The translations under genes and the position numbers were made by a program. The notes below the pieces were generated by a model. It searched no databases. It was not told where the DNA came from and was given only the letters and a program-made list of their open reading frames with translations. A DNA stretch of 14,394 nucleotides from positions 1 to 14,394 of the forward strand of contig CACXVS010000065.1 of assembly GCA_902771155.1 (NCBI GenBank), given 5' to 3'. The DNA is from an uncultured Prevotellaceae bacterium (GTDB lineage Bacteria; Bacteroidota; Bacteroidia; Bacteroidales; Bacteroidaceae). Numbering within the stretch: position 1 is the stretch's first letter; the number at the start of each line of letters is the position of its first letter. Positions 6,955 to 13,077 of the stretch are shown here, one piece after another.

Positions 6955-8428
6955 TCTGGCAGTTCTGCTATGGCTGTTGACTGCCTGTCAGACCATCTCC
7001 ACACCCAAAGACGTGGAGGTCATAGACGAATGGCCGGCCATCTACCCAGACTATATCGATGTCACTATCCCAACAGATATTGCTCCCCTGAATTTCACGA
7101 TGCTCAGTGACAGCGTCACAACCATCGACGTGACACTCAAAGGATCTAAGTCTGGCAACCTACATACCAATTCCTCAGAGAAAGGCAGCGGTGCGACAGC
7201 CGAGTTCGACCTCGAAGACTGGCGCCAGCTGGTGGCTGAGAACAAGGGCGGAAACCTGCAAGTGACCGTATGCGCTGAGCAAGAAGGACACTGGAAGCAA
7301 TATCGGGAGTTCACAATCCATATCAGTGAGGACTCGTTAGGCGCATGGGGCATCACCTATCGACGTATCGCCCCAGGTTATGAGCATTACGGCCACATGG
7401 GTCTCTATCAGAGAAATCTGAGTACATTCGAGGAATCATCCTTGATTGAGAACAACGACCATCCTGGTATGTGCGTCAACTGCCATACCGCCAACCAGGC
7501 AGATCCCAGCCGGTACGTATTTCATGTCAGAGGCGAACACGGAGCGACAGCTTTCGTGAAAGATGGCCAAATAGAACTGCTACAATCCAAGAACGAGATA
7601 CTTGGCGGCGCGATGGTATATCCCTACTGGCATCCTGGAGGCCGCTACTGTGCCTTCTCCACCAATAAAACCTCACAGATGTTCCACGCCAGGAGCAATA
7701 AGCGCATAGAAGTGTATGATGCAGCCTCTGACGTCTTCGTCTACGACACAGAGACCAAAACAATTCTCAACGATACAACCGTCATGCGAAAATACTGGGC
7801 AGAGAACTGTCCTGTCTTCTCACCCGACGGCCAGTGGCTCTATTATATGACGGCGAAGAGACAGGTCTACCCTACTGACTATGATCAGGAGAAATACAGC
7901 CTTTGCCGTATCCATTTCGATGCTGAAACCGGAAAGATCGGAGAAAAAGCAGATACCCTTATCAATGCCAGGCTGACAGGCAAGAGCGTCACATGGCCAC
8001 GCCCTTCGTATGACGGTCGCTATATCATGTACACACAGGCAGACTACGGCTATTTCTCTGTCTGGCACCAAGAGGCCGACCTCTGGCTATTGGATCTGCA
8101 GACCGGCGAGAGTAGAGCTATGGACGAAGTCAACAGCGACCGCTCAGAGAGTCTGCACAACTGGACGCCAAACAATCGCTGGTTCCTCTTCACGAGTCGA
8201 CGTGAAGACGGACTCTACACGCGAATCTATCTGGCCCACATTGACGCAGAGGGGAAGGCTACTAAACCGTTCCTCCTGCCACAACAGGATCCGAAACACT
8301 ACTATCGCAGCCTGCTCTATTCGTACAACACGCCCGACTTTACCATCCGACGCATAGAAACAGATGCGAAAGCACTCATAAAACAACTGGAAAGCGATCA
8401 GCGGACAACGACCCAAACCTCCAACTGA
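6923..8428 (+). CDS. Predicted lipoprotein with one c-type heme motif and a TolB/PD40-like beta-propeller
   Basis: A 501-aa exported protein. The signal peptide ends in lipobox LTAC with Cys22 lipidated. Residues about 30-170 look like beta-rich domains without a family I can name. CVNCH at 184-188 is a CXXCH site for covalent heme attachment in the periplasm, the only one in the chain. The C-terminal half has propeller-like blades of the PD40/TolB kind: YPYWHPGGRYCAFSTN (from about 233), FSPDGQWLYYMT (about 298), PSYDGRYIMYTQ (about 358) and TPNNRWFLFTSRR (about 415). The start at 6923, inside the preceding gene, is chosen because it gives a complete lipoprotein signal. The 3' end overlaps the convergent mgtC-like gene by 31 bp. 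The function is unknown: electron transfer or redox sensing at the envelope are possible. Heme attachment is predicted from the motif alone. Confidence 0.85.
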   Translation: MRKSKISSFCSLAVLLWLLTACQTISTPKDVEVIDEWPAIYPDYIDVTIPTDIAPLNFTMLSDSVTTIDVTLKGSKSGNLHTNSSEKGSGATAEFDLEDWRQLVAENKGGNLQVTVCAEQEGHWKQYREFTIHISEDSLGAWGITYRRIAPGYEHYGHMGLYQRNLSTFEESSLIENNDHPGMCVNCHTANQADPSRYVFHVRGEHGATAFVKDGQIELLQSKNEILGGAMVYPYWHPGGRYCAFSTNKTSQMFHARSNKRIEVYDAASDVFVYDTETKTILNDTTVMRKYWAENCPVFSPDGQWLYYMTAKRQVYPTDYDQEKYSLCRIHFDAETGKIGEKADTLINARLTGKSVTWPRPSYDGRYIMYTQADYGYFSVWHQEADLWLLDLQTGESRAMDEVNSDRSESLHNWTPNNRWFLFTSRREDGLYTRIYLAHIDAEGKATKPFLLPQQDPKHYYRSLLYSYNTPDFTIRRIETDAKALIKQLESDQRTTTQTSN

Positions 8429-8865
8429 TCAGCTATTTTGTGCAAGAACCAATTAAATGCTTCCAATCCGAAGAGCACCATAATCGTCGCAGCGATACTC
8501 AAAATATACATACCGCCTCCACAGGCCAAACCGATGGCAGCTGTTACCCATACGCCAGCAGCGGTGGTCAGTCCACGTATCACGTTCTCGTTCTTATTGA
8601 AAATGATGGCACCTGCACCAATGAAACCGATACCCGACACCACTTGAGCCGCTACACGCGACACGTCGAGGCGATGGCCAGGCTGAGAGACGATATCCTC
8701 GAAGCCGTAAGCAGAAACAATCATAAACAAAGCCGAGCCCATCGCCACGAGGAAATGGGTACGGAATCCCACATCCTTGGCGCGATACTCACGCTCCAAA
8801 CCTATCACACCACCCAAAAGGGCTGCTACGCAGATACGCAGCACAAATTCCCAAGTCATATCCAT
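8398..8865 (-). CDS. MgtC/SapB-family membrane protein, short form
   Basis: A 155-aa inner-membrane protein. The family core is clear: an N-terminal helix with LLGGVIGLEREYRAKDVGFRTH (16-37), then LVAMGSALFMIVS, the AQVVSGIGFIGAGAIIF helix and IRGLTTAAGVWVTAAIGLA, with a last hydrophobic stretch near the end. MgtC relatives affect growth at low magnesium or inside host cells, and some bind the F1Fo ATPase; the role of the short environmental forms is not known. Classical MgtC is over 200 aa, with a soluble ACT-like C-terminal domain that is absent here. The start lies 2 bp after the stop of the acyltransferase gene, so both are in one operon. An alternative start (MTWEF) is two codons in. The stop falls inside the convergent heme-lipoprotein gene. 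Confidence 0.88.
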   Translation of the reverse strand: MDMTWEFVLRICVAALLGGVIGLEREYRAKDVGFRTHFLVAMGSALFMIVSAYGFEDIVSQPGHRLDVSRVAAQVVSGIGFIGAGAIIFNKNENVIRGLTTAAGVWVTAAIGLACGGGMYILSIAATIMVLFGLEAFNWFLHKIADQLEVWVVVR

Positions 8866-8867
8866 AG

Positions 8868-9428
8868 TTAAAGCTTTTTACGATAACAACGATGCCGGCG
8901 GTGATTGATCGACTCCAGATACTGCCAATGTGAGAGTACCCCCTCATTGGTCTCCATCTGCGGTCCAGTCTCAGCCCACTCAAAGCCGTAAGCCTGGAAC
9001 TGACGGATCAGGTCGTCAAAAATCAATGCATTAGCACCCTTTGAACGATATTCAGGGAGCACACCGATCAGCAACAAATCAACGATAGGCGTCTTGTGCC
9101 ACTTCAGGATCTTCAACAAGTGCCACCAGCCAAAAGGCAGGAAACGCCCGTCGCGCGTCTTCTGCAAGGCTCTTGAGAACGAGGGGAAGGTAATGCCGAA
9201 CCCCACCATCTTATCACCATCCATGATTGCCGTCACAAGGTTTAAGTCGGCTATCTTAATATAATCGTTGACAAGTTTATCTACCTGTGTTTCTGAGAGT
9301 TGCGAGAATCCATAGAGATCCTTATATGTGGCATTCAGCAACTGGAACACTCGCCGGCCATAGTTCTGTTCTATCAATTCGCGGCGCGTAAACTTATGTA
9401 CTCTAAGTCCATAGCGCTTCTTCACCAT
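8868..9428 (-). CDS. C-terminal fragment of the split GNAT-like protein
   Basis: A frame of 186 aa if it restarts at ATG 9428-9426 (MVKKRYGL). A TTG at 9437-9435 overlapping the TGA of the upstream fragment is another possible restart. It carries the second half of the GNAT-like fold, including VDLLLIGVLPEYRSKGANALIFDDL (from about residue 116), where RSKGAN at 128-133 resembles the acyl-CoA pyrophosphate-binding R/QxxGxG/A motif, and the closing HRRHRCYRKKL. The family-like sequence extends upstream of either start, so neither is the ancestral one. The stop lies 2 bp before the mgtC-like gene. If re-initiation happens, the two halves could in principle reassemble; this is speculative. Confidence 0.65.
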   Translation of the reverse strand: MVKKRYGLRVHKFTRRELIEQNYGRRVFQLLNATYKDLYGFSQLSETQVDKLVNDYIKIADLNLVTAIMDGDKMVGFGITFPSFSRALQKTRDGRFLPFGWWHLLKILKWHKTPIVDLLLIGVLPEYRSKGANALIFDDLIRQFQAYGFEWAETGPQMETNEGVLSHWQYLESINHRRHRCYRKKL

Positions 9429-9433
9429 CTCCG

Positions 9434-9955
9434 TCAACTTCGCAAACTTTTCGGGAACGACCTCGGGCCTTCCATGCGCTCCATGTGCTGCGGATAATAG
9501 GGATAATTATAATTGATATACATCGTTGAGAGTTGATCGAAGCCCTCTACGAGCATTCCCTCACGGTCGGTATCGATAAATCCTAATGGCCCAGCAATCT
9601 CATTCATGCCTTTTTCGATTCCCCAATCTTCGACAGCCTTCAACAAAGCCGTGCTCACGTCTATGTCGTCGATGAAATCGAACCATCCGAAGCGCACCTG
9701 ATGGCAGTTCCAGCGCTCATTGGCGCGGCGGTTGATGATAGCAGCCACACGCCCGGCTATCTTCCCGTCCTTATAGGCGAGGAAATATTTAGACTCGCAG
9801 CACTCAAACGAAGGGTTCTTGTCGCTTCTGAGTGTTGCCATCTCTTCCGAATATAAAAAAGGCACAGCACAATCGTTGCCACGATACAAATCATAATAGA
9901 ACTGTACAAACAGTCCTAAATCTGCCTTCGTTGTCACCTCTTTAATCTCAACCAT
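9434..9955 (-). CDS. N-terminal fragment of the split GNAT-like protein
   Basis: A 173-aa reading frame that starts MVEIKEVTTKADL at ATG 9955-9953. I prefer this start because a longer version beginning at TTG 10015 would start inside the -7 promoter box. Recognisable family stretches are PFLYSEEM, YFLAYKDGKIAGRVAAIINRRAN, VRFGWFDFIDD, ALLKAVEDWG and GPLGFIDTDREGMLVEGFD. After HMERM (just upstream of 9464) the last dozen residues, EGPRSFPKSLRS, no longer resemble the family and are out-of-frame reading. The frame holds the first half of a double GNAT-like fold and is unlikely to be an active enzyme alone. It is the first gene of an operon with its own promoter at 10012-10044. Confidence 0.65.
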   Translation of the reverse strand: MVEIKEVTTKADLGLFVQFYYDLYRGNDCAVPFLYSEEMATLRSDKNPSFECCESKYFLAYKDGKIAGRVAAIINRRANERWNCHQVRFGWFDFIDDIDVSTALLKAVEDWGIEKGMNEIAGPLGFIDTDREGMLVEGFDQLSTMYINYNYPYYPQHMERMEGPRSFPKSLRS

Positions 9956-10011
9956 AGTTTCCTCAGGATTATCCTCACTTATCGTCTCGTCTATATCTAT
10001 ATAAAGATGGC

Positions 10012-10044
10012 GCAAAGATAAGGCTTTTTTCTTAAACAGCCAAA
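10012..10044 (-). promoter_or_regulatory. Promoter of the acyltransferase-mgtC operon
   Basis: On the minus strand TTTG (10044-10041), a 20-bp spacer and TATCTTTGC (10020-10012) match the full Bacteroidota consensus. The leader to ATG 9955 is about 50 nt. The box also contains the TTG that would start a longer version of the first gene, which argues against that start. Confidence 0.75.
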
Positions 10045-10086
10045 ATATTCGAAAAAAAATGTTCTATTTATCCCAAACAAATATCC

Positions 10087-11982
10087 CTATAGGGCATCAA
10101 TGTATTCGTAAAGCTTTTTGTAGAAAGGATGACGTGTCAGCGTGGAGGCATCGCCGAGGATGATCAGTTTCATCCTGGCTCGGGTGATGGCCACATTCAT
10201 ACGGCGCAAATCGCGCAAGAAACCTATCTGACCATCGTCATTGGCACGCACCAGCGATATCAGTATGATGTCGCGCTCCTGTCCCTGAAAGCCGTCAACG
10301 GTATTCACGCTGATCAGCTGGCGGAAAGGCTTGGCCCAATCCTTCTTCTTGATCTCACGACGGAGATACTGCACTTGTGCCCTGTAAGGTGAAATGATAC
10401 CCACATCAAGCCTTTCATCGAGAACGCGCTGTTTTCCAATCTTATTGAAATACTCCCTGAGCGCCAGAAGCGTCAGCTCTGCCTCCGCCTTGTTAATACG
10501 TCCGAAGCTCTCTCCAACGAACTGTTCCCTGAATGTGACATCACTCTCTTCAGGAATCTCGAACTTCGAAGTATCGATCCATGTCATAGGAATATCGAAA
10601 TCCAATATACTGCGGAACTTCACTTCAGGGGCACTCTCCACCTGATTGCCATAGAACCAGTTGGAAGAGAAGCGCATGATCTCCTCATTCATCCGATACT
10701 GCATCTTCAACAGGGTCACTACCTCAGGCTTGTTGTCGACGATGCGTTCCATCAGCGTCTTCCCCAACCCACCCTTCAGAGCGGCAAAACTCTTCACGGT
10801 CGGAGGAAGCTGACAATGGTCGCCTGCCAGGATGACTCTCGACACTCTACGGATAGGAATCCAACAGGCAGCCTCCAGGGCCTGTGCCGCTTCATCAATA
10901 AACAAGGTGCCGAACTTCTGACCTTCCAAGAGGCGATTGGCTGAGCCCACTAATGTACAGGCGATGACACGGGCCTCACCGAAGAGTTGGGCGTTGATGC
11001 GCACCTCCAGCTCGGTAGCCCGTTCCTTCAGACGTTCCATCTTCTGGTGATATTTGTCACCACCATGTTTACGGTTGGCACGCAACTCCCTGATAGCCTT
11101 GCGGATGGCCCACAGCGTATCGTAGTCAGGATGAGCCTCGAAGCGGCGCTCGTAGGTAAACGACAACATCTTATCGTTCACGCGTGTAGGATTACCGATT
11201 CGCAATACATTCACTCCCCGATCGACGAGCTTCTCTGAAATCCAGTCGACTGCCATATTGCTTTGTGCACATACCAGTACCTGATTCTCACGGCGCAACG
11301 TCTCGTAGATGGCTTCCACAAGGGTCGTCGTCTTACCTGTTCCAGGAGGACCATGAACGATGGCCACATCCTTGGCACACAGCACCTTATTCACAGCATT
11401 CTCCTGCGTAGGATTGAGGTAAGGGAAATGCATCGGAGCGAAAGTGAAGGTCTCAGCCTGCTGACGTGAGTAAAACAAGTCGCGCAGATAGCCCAGACGC
11501 CCTTTAGCCCTCATCACACGATCCAGCGCTTCGAACATCGTCTTATAGCTCGTCTCGTCAAAGAACAACTGGACGCCTACATGCTCTGATCCTTGCACAT
11601 CGATCAGCACTCCAGTGTCGGGCACTGCCACCACCATCCTGTCACCTTCTACATAACTGACGGTCGCCGTAAAGTTGAAATATGTAATCTTTTCTTTCTC
11701 ATCAATACGGAAGAATACCAAAGGCTTTCCGAACTCAAAATTATGTTCTATCTCATCGTCTTCCCCCTGACGGAACACCTCCACGACAAGCTGATTCAAA
11801 GAGTTATAATAGCTCTTACCCATTTTAACGGGATACCATGCATCACCACGCTTCACCTTTCGCTGCAGCCCCATCTCTTCAGTCTGCTTGCGAAAGGTCT
11901 CCTTCTCAGCTGCATACTCCATCTGGAGCAAGAGCCGTTGTTGCTGTAATGCCAGAATAGGCAAACTCTGCTGCTTTTCCAT
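10087..11982 (-). CDS. Superfamily 1 DNA/RNA helicase, UPF1/IGHMBP2/Dna2-like
   Basis: A 631-aa ATP-dependent helicase of the SF1B UPF1-like group. All core motifs are present: Q-motif region LNPTQENAV (189-197), Walker A GPPGTGKT (211-218), Ia-like CAQSNMAVDWI (238-248), Walker B DEAA (363-366), motif III GDHCQLPP (387-394), motif IV QYRM (428-431), motif V TVDGFQGQER (561-570) and motif VI NVAITRAR (596-603). About 190 residues precede the motor: a helical, Gln-rich start and a beta-rich part that could be the 1B-like oligonucleotide-binding domain of IGHMBP2-type enzymes. No nuclease domain is seen, unlike Dna2. The chain looks complete and active. It is transcribed alone from a promoter directly in front of the ATG. 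The cellular role of this family in Bacteroidota is not established; RNA or replication-linked duplex unwinding is inferred. Confidence 0.93.
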   Translation of the reverse strand: MEKQQSLPILALQQQRLLLQMEYAAEKETFRKQTEEMGLQRKVKRGDAWYPVKMGKSYYNSLNQLVVEVFRQGEDDEIEHNFEFGKPLVFFRIDEKEKITYFNFTATVSYVEGDRMVVAVPDTGVLIDVQGSEHVGVQLFFDETSYKTMFEALDRVMRAKGRLGYLRDLFYSRQQAETFTFAPMHFPYLNPTQENAVNKVLCAKDVAIVHGPPGTGKTTTLVEAIYETLRRENQVLVCAQSNMAVDWISEKLVDRGVNVLRIGNPTRVNDKMLSFTYERRFEAHPDYDTLWAIRKAIRELRANRKHGGDKYHQKMERLKERATELEVRINAQLFGEARVIACTLVGSANRLLEGQKFGTLFIDEAAQALEAACWIPIRRVSRVILAGDHCQLPPTVKSFAALKGGLGKTLMERIVDNKPEVVTLLKMQYRMNEEIMRFSSNWFYGNQVESAPEVKFRSILDFDIPMTWIDTSKFEIPEESDVTFREQFVGESFGRINKAEAELTLLALREYFNKIGKQRVLDERLDVGIISPYRAQVQYLRREIKKKDWAKPFRQLISVNTVDGFQGQERDIILISLVRANDDGQIGFLRDLRRMNVAITRARMKLIILGDASTLTRHPFYKKLYEYIDAL

Positions 11983-11991
11983 AAATCGGAT

Positions 11992-12000
11992 GCAAAGATA
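11992..12000 (-). promoter_or_regulatory. -7 promoter element of the helicase gene
   Basis: TATCTTTGC on the minus strand, 9 bp before the helicase ATG at 11982. Transcription should start only a few bases before the start codon. The -33 position (about 12020-12024) has no TTTG and coincides with that of the divergent kinase promoter. Confidence 0.65.
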
Positions 12001-12044
12001 CGCATTTTTTCTTGATTCTTAATTCTATATTTGTTTTTTCTTTG

Positions 12045-12053
12045 TATCTTTGC
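12045..12053 (+). promoter_or_regulatory. -7 promoter element of the pyridoxamine kinase gene
   Basis: TATCTTTGC ends 7 bp before ATG 12061, so the mRNA is probably leaderless or nearly so. With its neighbour it forms a 10-bp inverted repeat (GCAAAGATAC at 11992-12001, GTATCTTTGC at 12044-12053). A TTTG at 12030-12033 is only 11 bp upstream, too close to be the -33 element. Confidence 0.65.
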
Positions 12054-12060
12054 AGCCGAA

Positions 12061-12873
12061 ATGAAACAGATTTTACTCATAAACGACGTTGTGGGATATG
12101 GCAAGGTAGGCATGGGGGCCATGCTGCCTATCCTCTCTTATCTGGGCATTCCGACGTATAGTCTGCCTACAGCACTTGTGTCGAATACGCTCAACTATGG
12201 AAAGTTCAATATCCAGGACACCACGGAATATATAAGAGGTACACTACCCGTGTGGAAGGAACTGGGATTCAGTTTCGATGCCATCTGTACAGGACTGATG
12301 TTCAGCGACGAACAGGCCAAGCTTGTGGCCGGCTACTGCAAGGAGCAAGGTAAGCAAGGTACGACGGTCTTCGTCGACCCCATCCTAGGCGATGGTGGTC
12401 AGCTCTATAACGGTGTCACCCAGAAACAGGTGGCGCTGATGCGCGAGATGGTCAGTGTGGCACATCTCACCTTCCCGAATTATACAGAGGCCTGCTATCT
12501 GACTGATACACCTATCAAAATGGAAGGTATCACCTGGGAGGAGGCGGGCGACCTGCTCGACAAATTGCGCAAGATCGGTAGCAAATCGGCTCTTATCACG
12601 AGTTGTAAGATCGACGGACAGTGCTCCGTAGCAGGCTTCAACCATTTCGACGACAGCTATTTCCATCTCGAATATCACGAGATTCCAGGTCTGTTTCATG
12701 GCACCGGCGATATCTTCTCAGCCGTTCTTATTGGTCATCTGCTCAACGGCGAGAGCCTGAAAGTAAGCACGCGCACGGCCATGGACACCGTGTTCCGTAT
12801 GATCGACCGCTACAGAGATACGAAGGACAAGAACCGCGGCATTCCCATTGAGAAATGCCTTGATCTGCTTTAA
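12061..12873 (+). CDS. Pyridoxamine/pyridoxal kinase (ribokinase superfamily)
   Basis: A 270-aa cytoplasmic kinase that phosphorylates pyridoxamine or pyridoxal in vitamin B6 salvage. The N terminus ILLINDVVGYGKVGMGAMLPIL with PTALVSNTLNYGKF matches the pyridoxamine-kinase branch found in Bacteroidota and Firmicutes. FVDPILGDGGQLY (104-116) and NYTEAC (140-145) are the metal/ATP-site motifs, and GTGD (214-217) supplies the catalytic base Asp217, followed by IFSAVLIGHLL. I chose ATG 12061; a longer reading from TTG 12031 would begin upstream of the promoter's -7 box. The length is normal and nothing is missing. It is divergent from the helicase, and a hairpin follows 20 bp after the stop. The function as a B6 kinase is likely; hydroxymethylpyrimidine kinase is a less likely alternative. 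Confidence 0.88.
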   Translation: MKQILLINDVVGYGKVGMGAMLPILSYLGIPTYSLPTALVSNTLNYGKFNIQDTTEYIRGTLPVWKELGFSFDAICTGLMFSDEQAKLVAGYCKEQGKQGTTVFVDPILGDGGQLYNGVTQKQVALMREMVSVAHLTFPNYTEACYLTDTPIKMEGITWEEAGDLLDKLRKIGSKSALITSCKIDGQCSVAGFNHFDDSYFHLEYHEIPGLFHGTGDIFSAVLIGHLLNGESLKVSTRTAMDTVFRMIDRYRDTKDKNRGIPIEKCLDLL

Positions 12874-12892
12874 TTCACCTATAGACATGAAA

Positions 12893-12929
12893 AAAGCCGG
12901 GACACCTGGTAAAGAAGTGGTCCGGCTTT
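12893..12929. terminator. Hairpin terminator after the kinase gene
   Basis: AAAGCCGG (12893-12900) pairs with CCGGCTTT (12922-12929); the stem extends inward with G-U, one A-G mismatch and CAC/GTG. On the plus strand only three T follow the GC part. On the minus strand the hairpin ends in a run of six T, though no minus-strand gene runs into it. It most likely ends the kinase transcript. Confidence 0.6.
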
Positions 12930-13063
12930 CATGATCTATAAAAAATTAAATGCACAGATAGCGTTTCGCAACGCGATTCTACTACTATAACTGAGAAATC
13001 GAAAAACCTTGCAAGAAAATCCGTTAAAAAATGTTATTTCGCTGCATTTTCCTAAATTCTTTG

Positions 13064-13072
13064 TAATTTTGC
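13064..13072 (+). promoter_or_regulatory. -7 promoter element of the pseudouridine synthase gene
   Basis: TAATTTTGC matches TAnnTTTG and ends only 5 bp before ATG 13078, predicting a leaderless or 2-4 nt leader mRNA. No clear TTTG is seen at the -33 distance. It rules out the longer reading frame that would begin at TTG 13009. Confidence 0.6.
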
Positions 13073-13077
13073 ACCTA

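Larger units (their letters stand above)
8868..9955 (-). pseudogene. GNAT-like acyltransferase gene broken by an out-of-frame deletion
   Basis: Two consecutive frames together make one Bacteroidota GNAT-type protein that I recall as about 380 aa: the N-terminal half runs from ATG 9955 and the C-terminal half ends at 8868. The first frame follows the family to YYPQHMERM and then reads out of frame to a TGA at 9436-9434. The other frame already reads RPEVVPEKFAKLTEM before that stop, which is family-like coding sequence upstream of any start codon. From memory, homologues have about 13-14 residues (of the kind GFEKD..WVEY) between these blocks, missing here. A deletion of about 40 nt, a multiple of three plus one, would explain both the gap and the shift. 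It could be a real mutation or an assembly error. Confidence 0.7.

Noticed and set aside
8440..8871. 143-codon plus-strand frame opposite the mgtC-like gene
   Set aside because: The composition is His/Thr/Ser-rich without a fold signal; the opposite strand encodes an unmistakable MgtC core.
9956..10015. Longer N terminus for the GNAT-like gene from a TTG
   Set aside because: That TTG is part of a full-consensus promoter (-7 box at 10020-10012), and family-like sequence begins at MVEIKEV.
10085..10094. CCCTATAGGG palindrome at the helicase stop codon as a terminator
   Set aside because: A continuous palindrome leaves no loop for a hairpin and no T-run follows; it may be chance.
12031..12060. 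Longer N terminus for the pyridoxamine kinase from a TTG
   Set aside because: It would place coding sequence across and upstream of the TATCTTTGC promoter box; MKQILLIND at 12061 is the usual start of the family.
13009..13077. Longer N terminus for the pseudouridine synthase from a TTG
   Set aside because: The -7 box TAATTTTGC lies within this stretch, and the AT-rich codons look non-coding.
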